Part shown: positions 56,798 through 64,000 of the stretch, piece after piece | Position numbering within the stretch: the first letter of the stretch is position 1 | Layout of the letters: the number at the start of each line of letters is the position of its first letter | Source of the DNA: Vibrio rhizosphaerae | GTDB lineage: Bacteria > Pseudomonadota > Gammaproteobacteria > Enterobacterales > Vibrionaceae | Direction of reading: 5' to 3' | DNA: 64,000 nt | Assembly (NCBI RefSeq): GCF_024347095.1 | Contig: NZ_AP024903.1 | Span: forward strand, 2,046,001 to 2,110,000 | The notes under the pieces: model-generated | Seen by the model: only the letters and a program-made list of their open reading frames with translations | Databases searched by the model: none | What the model was told of the DNA's origin: nothing | Translations under genes and position numbers: made by a program

Positions 56798-58283
56798 TGA
56801 CCGCCTCCATTATTTCAACTTCTGAGCAATTTTCAGGATAAAACTCTTGAGTTAGCCGACCTTCTTTCATGACATAAACGCGATGACTATTATAATAAAC
56901 TTCAGGAATTTCATCGCTGATCATTAATATCGCAATCCCTTGTTTAGCTAAATCTTGCATAATCCGATAAATACTTTCTTTATTGGCAATATCAACGCCG
57001 ACTGTCGGTGAATCCAGAATTAATAACTCTGGTTCGGCGGCAATCCATTTTGCAATTGAAATACGCTGCGCATTACCACCAGACAGGCTGGTCACAGGCA
57101 ATTCAGGATCAGAAACTTTGATACTTAATGATTGAATTAATCGACGTACCAAAGATTTGGCTTTCTCATGGTCGAGTAATCCATGATTGCTTTTCAATCT
57201 GGAGAAAATGGCGGAGATAACATTATCGTGAATGGACTGAGCCATGACCAGACCAGTGGACATCCGATCTTCAGATACATAGCCAATCCCGGATGCAATA
57301 GCGTCTCGATTGGACTTGAAAGACACGGCTTCTCCCTTAACGAGTATACTGCCCGAATCAGGTTGGGTCATACCAAACAAACTCATACACAACTCGGTTC
57401 GACCAGATCCCAGCAAACCAGTGATCGCTACAATTTCACCCGTTTGAACAGAGAAATTAATATCTTCATATTCATGGGCACGCGTTAAATGCTTCACTTC
57501 TAATTGCGTTGTTCCTTGAGGGTTGTAGGCCGGTAGCGGTTTAAATTCGAACTTTTGCCCGGTCATTAAAAAGGCCAAATCGTCACGACTCGTTTCATTG
57601 GCATTGTATGTCCCGACAGTTTCACCATCACGAATCACGGTAATTCGATCAGAGATCTCCATAACTTCATCCAGTTTGTGACTGACAAACACCACGGTAA
57701 TCCCTTTTGCTTTCAAATCCAGAACTACTTTAATGAGCTGATTCACTTCGTGACGAGTCAGGGAGGCGGTCGGTTCATCCATAATCACTAATTTGGCTGC
57801 TGAAGCCATTGCCCGACAAATCGCAACGATTTGGCATTGTGCAATAGATAACTGATCAACGGTGATATCTAAAGGAAGAGAAATCCCAACTTTCTCCATC
57901 GCTTTCAGGGCAATTTTTTTTGCTTTATCTTTATTCACTAATCCAAATGGAGATTTCACATTTTCTTGGATAGCAATATTTTCTTGGACAGTTAAATTAT
58001 GAAACAAGGAAAGATCTTGATAAATAACCTGTATGCCTTTTCTAATTGATATTTCTGGCGTCAGTTTTTCATACTTTTTACCATTCAAAATAATTTCCGA
58101 TCCGGGCTCCGGCACATGAATACCGGAAATCACTTTAAATAAAGTACTTTTGCCACAACCATTCTTCCCAGCTAAACAGTGTACCTCCCCCATGTTGAAC
58201 TCTAAATTTACTTTATTCAGCGCTTTTACATTACCAAAGTATTTAGATACATTTTTCAATGTGATAAATGGCACTTCAGACAT
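56790..58283 (-). CDS. Sugar ABC transporter ATP-binding protein (tandem ATPase)
   Basis: A 497-residue fused double nucleotide-binding protein of the RbsA/MglA/LsrA class. The first domain has Walker A GKNGCGKST (residues 39-47), signature LSIAQCQIVAICRA and Walker B LVIMDEPTASL. The second has the degenerate Walker A GLLGSGRTE, signature SLSGGNAQRISIAKW and Walker B LLILDSPTVGVD, where serine replaces the usual catalytic glutamate. The first site should thus be the active one. It lies 61 bp after the binding-protein gene. Confidence 0.9.
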   Translation of the reverse strand: MSEVPFITLKNVSKYFGNVKALNKVNLEFNMGEVHCLAGKNGCGKSTLFKVISGIHVPEPGSEIILNGKKYEKLTPEISIRKGIQVIYQDLSLFHNLTVQENIAIQENVKSPFGLVNKDKAKKIALKAMEKVGISLPLDITVDQLSIAQCQIVAICRAMASAAKLVIMDEPTASLTRHEVNQLIKVVLDLKAKGITVVFVSHKLDEVMEISDRITVIRDGETVGTYNANETSRDDLAFLMTGQKFEFKPLPAYNPQGTTQLEVKHLTRAHEYEDINFSVQTGEIVAITGLLGSGRTELCMSLFGMTQPDSGSILVKGEAVSFKSNRDAIASGIGYVSEDRMSTGLVMAQSIHDNVISAIFSRLKSNHGLLDHEKAKSLVRRLIQSLSIKVSDPELPVTSLSGGNAQRISIAKWIAAEPELLILDSPTVGVDIANKESIYRIMQDLAKQGIAILMISDEIPEVYYNSHRVYVMKEGRLTQEFYPENCSEVEIMEAVNA

Positions 58284-58344
58284 ATTCGTTCACCTTCGGC
58301 AATTGATCATCGGGGCTATATTCAATAGCCCCCCAAAATATCGG

Positions 58345-59328
58345 TTAAAAACCTAATTTCGTCGCATTACTTTTATCAACTTCTAAAATTTTATTGAACT
58401 TGATAACTTTAGCTTGTGTATCAATTTCCGCCTTACCCAGAGTCGGAACATCTAAACCTTTTGATATATCTTTACCATCGAGAATATCTTTGGCCACGGC
58501 AACAAGCGCGAAACCAGCATCGGCAGGATTCCACAAAAAGCCTTTGTCAATATCACCGGTCATCAAGTATGGCGCAGCCTGACCCGGCATCATGATACCA
58601 ACGACTGCAATTTTATCCTTGGCACGTTTTTTCTTAATCACCTGACCGGCCCCGATCCCCCCTAATGAACCATATGAAATGATCCCTTTCATATCCGGAT
58701 GAGCTTTCATCAAATCGTTTGTCGCAGCATAAGATGCATCAATACTTTCTGCGACAGGCATACGATCAGTTACTTCATACATATCCGGATAAGCTTTTTT
58801 CTGATAAGCGATAGCAAGATTAGCCCAGTTGTTATGCAGGGGGACCGTCAATGAGCCAACATAAATCGCATAGCCACCTTTACTACCCATCTGATGAGCA
58901 AGTTCATCCATCGTCGCTTTGGCATATGCTTGGTTATCAATCGTTTCGATATCCCAGTCAGCACCATGACCATCCGGTGCCTCATGCGTTAAAACAACAA
59001 TTCCTTTCTCTTTTGCTTTCTTAAATACAGGCTCTAAGACCTTTACATCGTTGGGGACAACCGTAATGGCATCAACACCTTTGGCAATCAAGTCTTCAAT
59101 AATTTTAACTTGCTGGGCAGGATCCGGCGTGGCCGGGCCTAATTGCCGCGCATGAACGTGCAACACATCAGCAGCTCGTGATACGCCTTTTTCCATCTGG
59201 TTAAACCAGGGAATACCCGCGACCTTAACGACGTTTACGATTTCATAGTCTTTCGCAAGCGCTGAAGCTGAGCTGAAAAGCAAACTTAATAGCGTTATTT
59301 TTATGGCTTTCTTTGTCATTTCTTTCAT
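58345..59328 (-). CDS. Periplasmic sugar-binding protein (RhaS/LsrB-like)
   Basis: A 327-residue substrate-binding protein with a signal peptide cleaved after ALA at residue 25. The Peripla_BP_4 fold is shown by VKVAGIPWFNQMEKGVSRAA, QQVKIIEDLIAKGVDAITVVPND, HPDMKGIISYGSLGGIGAGQ and KIAVVGIMMPGQAAPYL. It resembles the rhamnose and AI-2 binding proteins more than RbsB. The first ATG, seven bases after AAGGA, is preferred over one three codons inside. It is the first gene of the operon, behind a long AT-rich control region with a strong palindrome. The ligand is unknown. Confidence 0.87.
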   Translation of the reverse strand: MKEMTKKAIKITLLSLLFSSASALAKDYEIVNVVKVAGIPWFNQMEKGVSRAADVLHVHARQLGPATPDPAQQVKIIEDLIAKGVDAITVVPNDVKVLEPVFKKAKEKGIVVLTHEAPDGHGADWDIETIDNQAYAKATMDELAHQMGSKGGYAIYVGSLTVPLHNNWANLAIAYQKKAYPDMYEVTDRMPVAESIDASYAATNDLMKAHPDMKGIISYGSLGGIGAGQVIKKKRAKDKIAVVGIMMPGQAAPYLMTGDIDKGFLWNPADAGFALVAVAKDILDGKDISKGLDVPTLGKAEIDTQAKVIKFNKILEVDKSNATKLGF

Positions 59329-59815
59329 ATCCGCATCCTTTATTGGATAATCTGTAGGGATTATCTACCGAGTGGTGAGTAGATGCGTAGATACTAATAG
59401 GTATATTATTAACGCTTGTTCAGCGCCGCTAAATAGTGTGATAAGTGCACGCAAATGTTTCAGTTTATCAACTAAATTGTTATTAAAATGTTAAATAATG
59501 CATTTCATGTAATTTAATTACATGAAAACACCATTCATTTAACATGAATTAAACACAAATATAACAAAATAAAAACATATTCATAATGCACCATCAAAGG
59601 TCAGAATGACTAAAAGCAAGACTTCAATGATTTTTCAGCGCCTGATGTTGTGTTCAGGGTCTCAGCTTGCTCTCCGGAAAGACCAAAGCAAATCCTTATT
59701 TTGATCAGTCAAACGATTGCGTTATCGTTCCCCTTCCCAAATTTTTTGACGAGGGATTGAACCGACATCTTGTGCTGTTATAGTGCCCGCGAATGAATCA
59801 GATAAGGATCACAAA
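59329..59815. other. Control region upstream of the sugar operon
   Basis: About 490 bp without genes, very AT-rich around 59460-59590. It holds the 25-bp palindrome at 59503-59527, a related half-size repeat at 59535-59549 and a weak CRP-like half site at 59437. The divergent small gene at 59816 shares it. Confidence 0.6.
59503..59527. promoter_or_regulatory. 25-bp palindromic operator candidate
   Basis: Perfect 12-base arms TTTCATGTAATT and AATTACATGAAA flank one central T. A second, shorter copy of its ends, TTCATTTAACATGAA, follows at 59535-59549. The site lies 175-200 bp before the binding-protein start. No regulator gene is adjacent, so the cognate factor is unknown. Confidence 0.6.
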
Positions 59816-60061
59816 ATGAGTGCAAACACAGTAGAAATCATTGGTTACGCTGCATCGCTAATGGTGGCGTTGTCATTTACGATGAAAGATATCGTGAAAC
59901 TCAGGATCGTTAACTGTATCGGTTGTCTGTTATTTGTCACTTATGGTCTGATTATTGATTCGTGGCCCGTGACGCTGGCAAACCTATTTATTACGGGTGC
60001 AAATCTTTACTATCTGCGCAAAGCTCGGGCAGAAGCCTATAAAGATCTGAGTCAGGCTTAA
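59816..60061 (+). CDS. Small SemiSWEET/YgjV-like membrane protein
   Basis: An 81-residue protein with three predicted membrane helices and the text IIGYAASLMVALSFTMKDIVKLRIVN, split here, then IGCLLFVTYGLIIDSWPVTLANLFITGANLYYL. The three-helix single repeat and the proline in helix 1-like positions resemble SemiSWEET and YgjV inner membrane proteins. I chose ATG 59816 because AAGGA lies eight bases upstream; an earlier in-frame ATG adds 11 charged residues without a ribosome site. It is divergent from the sugar operon. Transport function is inferred from fold only. Confidence 0.65.
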   Translation: MSANTVEIIGYAASLMVALSFTMKDIVKLRIVNCIGCLLFVTYGLIIDSWPVTLANLFITGANLYYLRKARAEAYKDLSQA

Positions 60062-60217
60062 ACTTAGGTTTGAGTGCGGGTCGCCGGTATTATCCGCAGG
60101 TTATCACCAATAGTGATGGGTGATGAGGATCTTCTTTCATACAAATGACATGGTGAAGACCCTGTTTATTGCTCAGAATGGTACATTGTCCCCATCACAA
60201 ACAGTTTAACCGGACTT

Positions 60218-61174
60218 ATGTACAGCAGAAATTTAACGTTAGATCTTTTCAAAATTGTCTTGGCTTTTATGGTCATCGGTATCCACAGCAACTTTCTCAG
60301 TGAATTGACGACTGAAGGATACTATCTCATCACCGCTGGTATTTTCAGAATTGCAGTACCGATTTTCTTTATTATCAATGGTTATTACTTTATCTCGGTT
60401 GCCTCGACAGATAAGTTGCGCCAATGGAGTAAAAGAGTCGTCATCCTCTATCTGTTCTGGACCCTCTTCTATGCTTATTTCTGGCTCAAGCCGCTCACGC
60501 TGGATGTCTCCGGCCTAACGGGTGTTATCGAAACACTCATCGTCGGCTATCACCATTTATGGTATTTAATCGGTATGCTCGGTGCGGGACTGATGACCTA
60601 TGTATTCAGAGAGCGGACACGCACAGGCATACAACTCGCGTTACTCTGCTTTGTGCTGGGTGTGGTTATACAGTACATCGGTAATTATCATCTGATGACT
60701 TCGACATTTGCCGATGAGCTGTTCAACATCGGCTTCACCCATCGCAATTTTTTATTGTTAGGCTTCCCGTTCTTCTATCTCGGTTTCTTTATCCGCAAAC
60801 ATCAACTGTTTGCTCAAACATCGACCAGCACACTATGCCTTGGAGCGCTCATCGGCATCGGGCTATTACTGGGAGAGAGCTGGTTCAACCTGAATCAACC
60901 CGCTCGGACAGGGGTGTTTGACAACTATTTGTCTCTGATTTGGGTCTGCCCGCTCTTATTTTTGCTGGCGATGCGTTCTCAGCACACCACGACCAACAAG
61001 CATCTGGCTCATTTCTCGACGGCCATTTATCTGATTCATCCATTCTGTTTGAGTGTGCTGACCAAAATTCACCCGTGGGAAAATACGCCGATGGCGATCG
61101 GCTGCGCCCTGCTATCCATGATTTTCTCGTTGGTGCTGATACAGGTGTATAAACGGGTGGGTTATATCCTTTAA
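60218..61174 (+). CDS. Acyltransferase-3 family membrane protein
   Basis: A 318-residue protein with about ten membrane helices of the Acyl_transf_3 family (OafA/NolL/WecH relatives), which transfers acetyl or other acyl groups to surface sugars or lipids. The N-terminus NLTLDLFKIVLAFMVIGIHS carries the conserved Arg-less variant of the catalytic histidine region (His 22), and FFIINGYYF and HLWYLIGMLGAGL follow. The C-terminus keeps HFSTAIYLIHPF. No glycan synthesis gene is adjacent, so the acceptor is unknown. It converges on the exported hydrolase. Confidence 0.78.
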   Translation: MYSRNLTLDLFKIVLAFMVIGIHSNFLSELTTEGYYLITAGIFRIAVPIFFIINGYYFISVASTDKLRQWSKRVVILYLFWTLFYAYFWLKPLTLDVSGLTGVIETLIVGYHHLWYLIGMLGAGLMTYVFRERTRTGIQLALLCFVLGVVIQYIGNYHLMTSTFADELFNIGFTHRNFLLLGFPFFYLGFFIRKHQLFAQTSTSTLCLGALIGIGLLLGESWFNLNQPARTGVFDNYLSLIWVCPLLFLLAMRSQHTTTNKHLAHFSTAIYLIHPFCLSVLTKIHPWENTPMAIGCALLSMIFSLVLIQVYKRVGYIL

Positions 61175-61181
61175 ACCAATC

Positions 61182-61213
61182 ACGCGGGCATATGTTCGAC
61201 ACATAGCCCGCGT
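61182..61213. terminator. Hairpin between convergent acyltransferase and hydrolase
   Basis: ACGCGGGC / GCCCGCGT with an inner TATGT / ACATA stem and small loop. The following T content is low (CTATCTATG), so it is a probable shared terminator rather than a textbook one. Confidence 0.5.
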
Positions 61214-61248
61214 CTATCTATGAACCGATAGTCACAGCTTGACCAAAC

Positions 61249-62439
61249 CTAATTCATCTCAAACTGCTGATCCAGCCAGTTGAACGCAGCTTCCTGCATA
61301 TCTTCGGTAAAAATATGCCCCTTATTCGGCCAAATTCGCGTATTGAGCTTATCCTCTGCGCCATTAGCCCGCCACACAGAATGCAGTTTGTTAAATGCTT
61401 GTTTGACGGAATCAACCGGAAATAGTGGGTCCATCCCACCGGCAAACACCAGCATCGGCTTTGGTGCAGCGATAGCAGCGACATCGGGGTAATCCAGATA
61501 ACGAGCCATATATGGATGTAGCATGGTAAATGCCGACTGACCTTTCAACTGATTATTACCGGGGACCATCAGACCTTTCATCGTTCCCATCCATGAATCC
61601 ACAATACTGGCAGTGATATCGTCCGATAACGCAGCCACTTGCCAAGAGCGGAATGCTCCCATGGAGAAGCCAACGGATGCGACCCGTGATTTATCGACTT
61701 GTGGCTGACTTGCCAGAAACTTCGCAGCCCGTAAATCATCCAGTGCAATGATGCCGGCAAATGAACTACCTAAATTAAATAAGTTCGAAGCCAGCGCTTG
61801 TTGTGAATTGGTCCGAAAGCCCTCAACGGAACGATCGCCCCACCCCAGCGCATCAATCGATAAGACCACATAGCCCCGTTTTGCCAATTCATCACCGGGA
61901 AAACGATCAGTAAAATAACGATGAGCCCATTCCCGTGATGAAGATAAGCGGGCGTCATCCCCCCAAGTTTCAACAAACTTCTCTTTACCGATGTCAAATC
62001 GCGCACCGTGATCATGTAAAAATAATGCTGCTGGGAAAGGCCCTTCACCTTTAGGGGTTAACATCAATGCCAAAACACGACTCTCATGACTGATATTGAA
62101 TACCACTTTTTGGGCGATATAGCTGCCCCGGTCAATCTGATCAATCACCAGTGGATTAAACGGCGTGTCATCTTGGTAAGGTAAGATCACTTCCTGCGCT
62201 TTAGCCTTTGCAAGGATGTGCCACATCTTGGGATTATATCCGTCATGCCAAGCCAGTTGGTAAGGCATCCGCGACGCTTTCAATTTTTCATAAAACAGCG
62301 GAAAGCTATTATCCGGTGAATCGATCGCTTGCGTGACATAATCCGGTCCCGCTGGTGCATCATTGCTGGATGCAAAAGCGGCTGAACTGGTCAGTGTGAG
62401 CATGCTCGTCATTAGTATGGTTTTCATCAAGTGATTCAT
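61249..62439 (-). CDS. Exported alpha/beta hydrolase (Abhydrolase_7 / acetylesterase-like)
   Basis: A 396-residue secreted or periplasmic hydrolase with a signal peptide (cleavage after AFA near residue 23). The catalytic triad is readable: Ser 259 in GFSMG, Asp 337 in FAGGMDPLF and His 375 in NKGHIF. LFLHDHGARFD forms the oxyanion-side loop, and GYVVLSIDALGWGDRS precedes. The layout matches bacterial family-7 hydrolases and acetyl xylan or glucuronoyl esterase relatives. AAGGA lies seven bases before the first ATG. No carbohydrate-degrading partner is adjacent, so substrate is open. Confidence 0.78.
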   Translation of the reverse strand: MNHLMKTILMTSMLTLTSSAAFASSNDAPAGPDYVTQAIDSPDNSFPLFYEKLKASRMPYQLAWHDGYNPKMWHILAKAKAQEVILPYQDDTPFNPLVIDQIDRGSYIAQKVVFNISHESRVLALMLTPKGEGPFPAALFLHDHGARFDIGKEKFVETWGDDARLSSSREWAHRYFTDRFPGDELAKRGYVVLSIDALGWGDRSVEGFRTNSQQALASNLFNLGSSFAGIIALDDLRAAKFLASQPQVDKSRVASVGFSMGAFRSWQVAALSDDITASIVDSWMGTMKGLMVPGNNQLKGQSAFTMLHPYMARYLDYPDVAAIAAPKPMLVFAGGMDPLFPVDSVKQAFNKLHSVWRANGAEDKLNTRIWPNKGHIFTEDMQEAAFNWLDQQFEMN

Positions 62440-62833
62440 TTGACTATCCTTAAACAGAAAAGAGCGCTAAACCGCATACACTCAGTTGACTTTGAAAATT
62501 GAAACGATGTTTTACTTTACAGGATAATGAATCACCGGGTGAGTTAGCAGGATCACAATCAGACGAATTGCTGTGATTCTGATAGCTCAACACGCTCTCT
62601 CATTGATATACCTCACGAAGAAAAGCGGATTAAATCAATTAAGTCCTCAATAAAAACAGTCCACTGACTGAAAAAGTCCATACAGTGATGCTGCATACTA
62701 CGTCTTCTGCTGCCCAACGACTGGTTTACCAACGGTTTCACCTATTCCATAGATAGATATAATCAAATTTACCAAATGATAATAATTATCAATAATGTTT
62801 ATATCAAAGCAGATAATTCAAGTTGGACAGCCC
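62440..62833. other. Divergent control region hydrolase / DUF2061 gene
   Basis: About 390 bp without genes. Apart from the Fur-type site at 62775-62793 nothing is recognised. Confidence 0.5.
62775..62793. promoter_or_regulatory. Fur box
   Basis: AATGATAATAATTATCAAT contains the perfect 7-1-7 inverted repeat TGATAAT-A-ATTATCA, the classical ferric uptake regulator site. It is 41 bp before the DUF2061 start codon, a normal promoter position. Confidence 0.85.
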
Positions 62834-63244
62834 ATGAAAAAGACCATTAGTTTTGCAGTCATTCACTTCAGTATTGCGTTTACCGTTGCCTACATCCTGA
62901 CTGGTGATGTGATTTTGGGAAGTTTAATTGCGATGTTAGAGCCGATGATCAATACCGTGGCATTCTACTTTCATGAAAAAGTTTGGTCTCAATACGCACC
63001 ACTAAAGCGCTACGCTGCTGCAGCACATATTAAAACGGCCAGTTTCGCGGTGATCCATTTCAGTGTCGCCTTTAATGTGGCTTACCTCTTAACCGGAAGC
63101 TGGCTGATCGGCGGGGTCATGGCACTGATTGAACCCAGTATCAATACTTGTGCCTACTACTTTCACGAAAAAGTGTGGCAAGGAAAAATACAACATCATC
63201 AGCCTTGGCAATGTGCTCACCATGACGCAGTCACATCGTCATAG
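62834..63244 (+). CDS. DUF2061 membrane protein, tandem duplicated
   Basis: A 136-residue inner membrane protein built of two copies of the DUF2061 unit: residues 3-51 (SFAVIHFSIAFTVAYILTG and INTVAFYFHEKVW) and 67-115 (SFAVIHFSVAFNVAYLLTG and INTCAYYFHEKVW). Each unit has two short helices and an FHEKVW end with a conserved His-Glu. I start at ATG 62834 (MKKTISFAV, preceded by TTGGACAG); an ATG at 62795 lies between the Fur box and this start, probably in the leader. The Fur box implies iron regulation. A terminator follows. Function is unknown. Confidence 0.82.
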   Translation: MKKTISFAVIHFSIAFTVAYILTGDVILGSLIAMLEPMINTVAFYFHEKVWSQYAPLKRYAAAAHIKTASFAVIHFSVAFNVAYLLTGSWLIGGVMALIEPSINTCAYYFHEKVWQGKIQHHQPWQCAHHDAVTSS

Positions 63245-63306
63245 TCATACGAGACACGAGGGGTGATGTCTATCACAGAATCTGTTAATATGACGCCCAC
63301 TATCAA

Positions 63307-63330
63307 GTTGGCCGCAAGGCCAGCTTTTTT
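63307..63330 (+). terminator. Terminator between DUF2061 gene and ybiT
   Basis: GTTGGCC / GGCCAGC (one G-T pair) with a GCAA loop is followed by six Ts. It separates the iron-regulated gene from ybiT. Confidence 0.88.
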
Positions 63331-63359
63331 CATATTCACCACTCAATCTGGAATTTCCT

Positions 63360-64000
63360 GTGCTATCAACTGCAAACATCACCATGCAATTTGGCGATAA
63401 GCCATTATTTGAAAATATTTCCATTAAATTTGGCCACGGTAACCGTTACGGTCTGATCGGCGCGAACGGTTGCGGTAAATCCACCTTCATGAAAATTCTC
63501 AGTGGTGAACTGGAACCTTCCGTCGGAAGTGTTTCAATCGATCCCAATGAGCGGATGGCAAAACTGGGACAAGACCAGTTTGCGTTTGAAGCGTTCTCCG
63601 TCATTGACACCGTGATCATGGGTCATAAAGAACTGTGGGACGTCAAAGAAGAGCGTGATCGCATCTATGCGTTACCGGAGATGTCAGATGAAGACGGCAT
63701 GCGTGTCGGCGATCTGGAAACCGAATTTGCCGAAATGGACGGTTACTCAGCCGAAGCGCGTGCCGGAGAGCTCTTGCTCGGACTGGGAATCCCTGAGGCA
63801 CAACACTTCGGACTAATGAGTGAAATTGCCCCGGGTCTGAAATTACGGGTGTTGCTGGCCCAGGTGTTGTTTGCCGAACCAGAAATCATGTTGCTCGACG
63901 AACCGACCAACAACCTGGACATGCATACAATCTCTTGGTTAGAGCAGACGCTGCTGGCCCGTAACTGTACCATGATCATCATCTCGCATGACCGCCACTT
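63360..64000 (+). CDS. ybiT: YbiT, ABC-F family ATPase (partial at window edge)
   Basis: The first 213 codons of an ABC-F protein of the YbiT subgroup; the rest lies beyond the window. The start is GTG 63360 ([20 protein letters not shown] after it). Walker A is GANGCGKST, the signature region is reduced to LKLRVLLAQ as in other YbiT, and Walker [11 protein letters not shown] is complete. The frame ends in the segment [15 protein letters not shown] proteins bind the ribosomal E site and act on translation; YbiT itself is one of the four E. coli paralogues and its precise role is not settled. Confidence 0.93.
   Translation, partial: MLSTANITMQFGDKPLFENISIKFGHGNRYGLIGANGCGKSTFMKILSGELEPSVGSVSIDPNERMAKLGQDQFAFEAFSVIDTVIMGHKELWDVKEERDRIYALPEMSDEDGMRVGDLETEFAEMDGYSAEARAGELLLGLGIPEAQHFGLMSEIAPGLKLRVLLAQVLFAEPEIMLLDEPTNNLDMHTISWLEQTLLARNCTMIIISHDRH

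Noticed and set aside
53173..59328. Reading the importer as a complete AI-2 (Lsr) system
   Set aside because: No lsrF, lsrG or lsrR, and the kinase is ribulokinase-like rather than LsrK-like in length and motifs.
59437..59450. Possible CRP site (TGTGATAAGTGCAC) upstream of the sugar operon
   Set aside because: Only the left half matches; the right half and spacing do not fit a full CRP site.

Overview
The window is a stretch of chromosomal DNA from a gammaproteobacterium, almost certainly a Vibrio or close relative. The reasons are the typical Vibrio versions of PurR, MukF, CspD, H-NS/VicH and monomeric NADP-isocitrate dehydrogenase, and a Vc2-type c-di-GMP riboswitch in front of a tfoY gene placed directly after purR. 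The species cannot be fixed from the sequence alone. I see no rRNA, tRNA, CRISPR array, prophage or integron. The only mobile element recognised is one IS200.

Layout. 1-6250: cmoM-mukF-mukE-mukB (chromosome condensation, minus strand, mukB running off the left edge), elyC and purR. 6050-9750: c-di-GMP-I riboswitch and tfoY, then the glycogen pair glgC-glgA. 10140-17260: topA, yciN, aroA, an exported glycine-zipper protein, and aat-bpt-infA (N-end rule transferases and IF-1). 17270-17940: an IS200 copy in the convergent gap between infA and clpA. 17990-24750: clpS-clpA, cspD, icd, rluE. 24775-32140: the complete histidine operon hisGDCBHAF(IE), preceded by a leader peptide with five consecutive histidines and a classical attenuator. 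32267-41157: an NhaC-family antiporter, hns, gsk, mnmA-hflD-purB, htpX.

42030-47410 holds the least understood system of the window: a YgiC-type ATP-grasp ligase followed by YjfI-, YjfJ(PspA)-, YjfK-, YjfL- and YjfM-like genes, with a two-TM potassium channel inserted after the PspA homologue. These look like one envelope-associated unit whose biochemical function is not established. 47500-52570 is the biotin cluster, bioBFCD divergent from bioA across a BirA-type operator.

52570 to the end is more accessory in character: a VanZ-like protein, a five-gene sugar or polyol ABC importer plus FGGY kinase operon (substrate unknown, with a strong palindromic operator candidate upstream), a small SemiSWEET/YgjV-like protein, an acyltransferase-3 membrane enzyme, an exported alpha/beta hydrolase, an internally duplicated DUF2061 membrane protein behind a near-perfect Fur box, and the start of an ABC-F gene (ybiT) that runs off the right edge.

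The regulatory layer readable from sequence is rich: c-di-GMP (tfoY), histidyl-tRNA supply (his), biotin/BirA (bio), iron/Fur (DUF2061), a translation-blocking hairpin on the IS200 transposase, and many intrinsic terminators separating convergent units.
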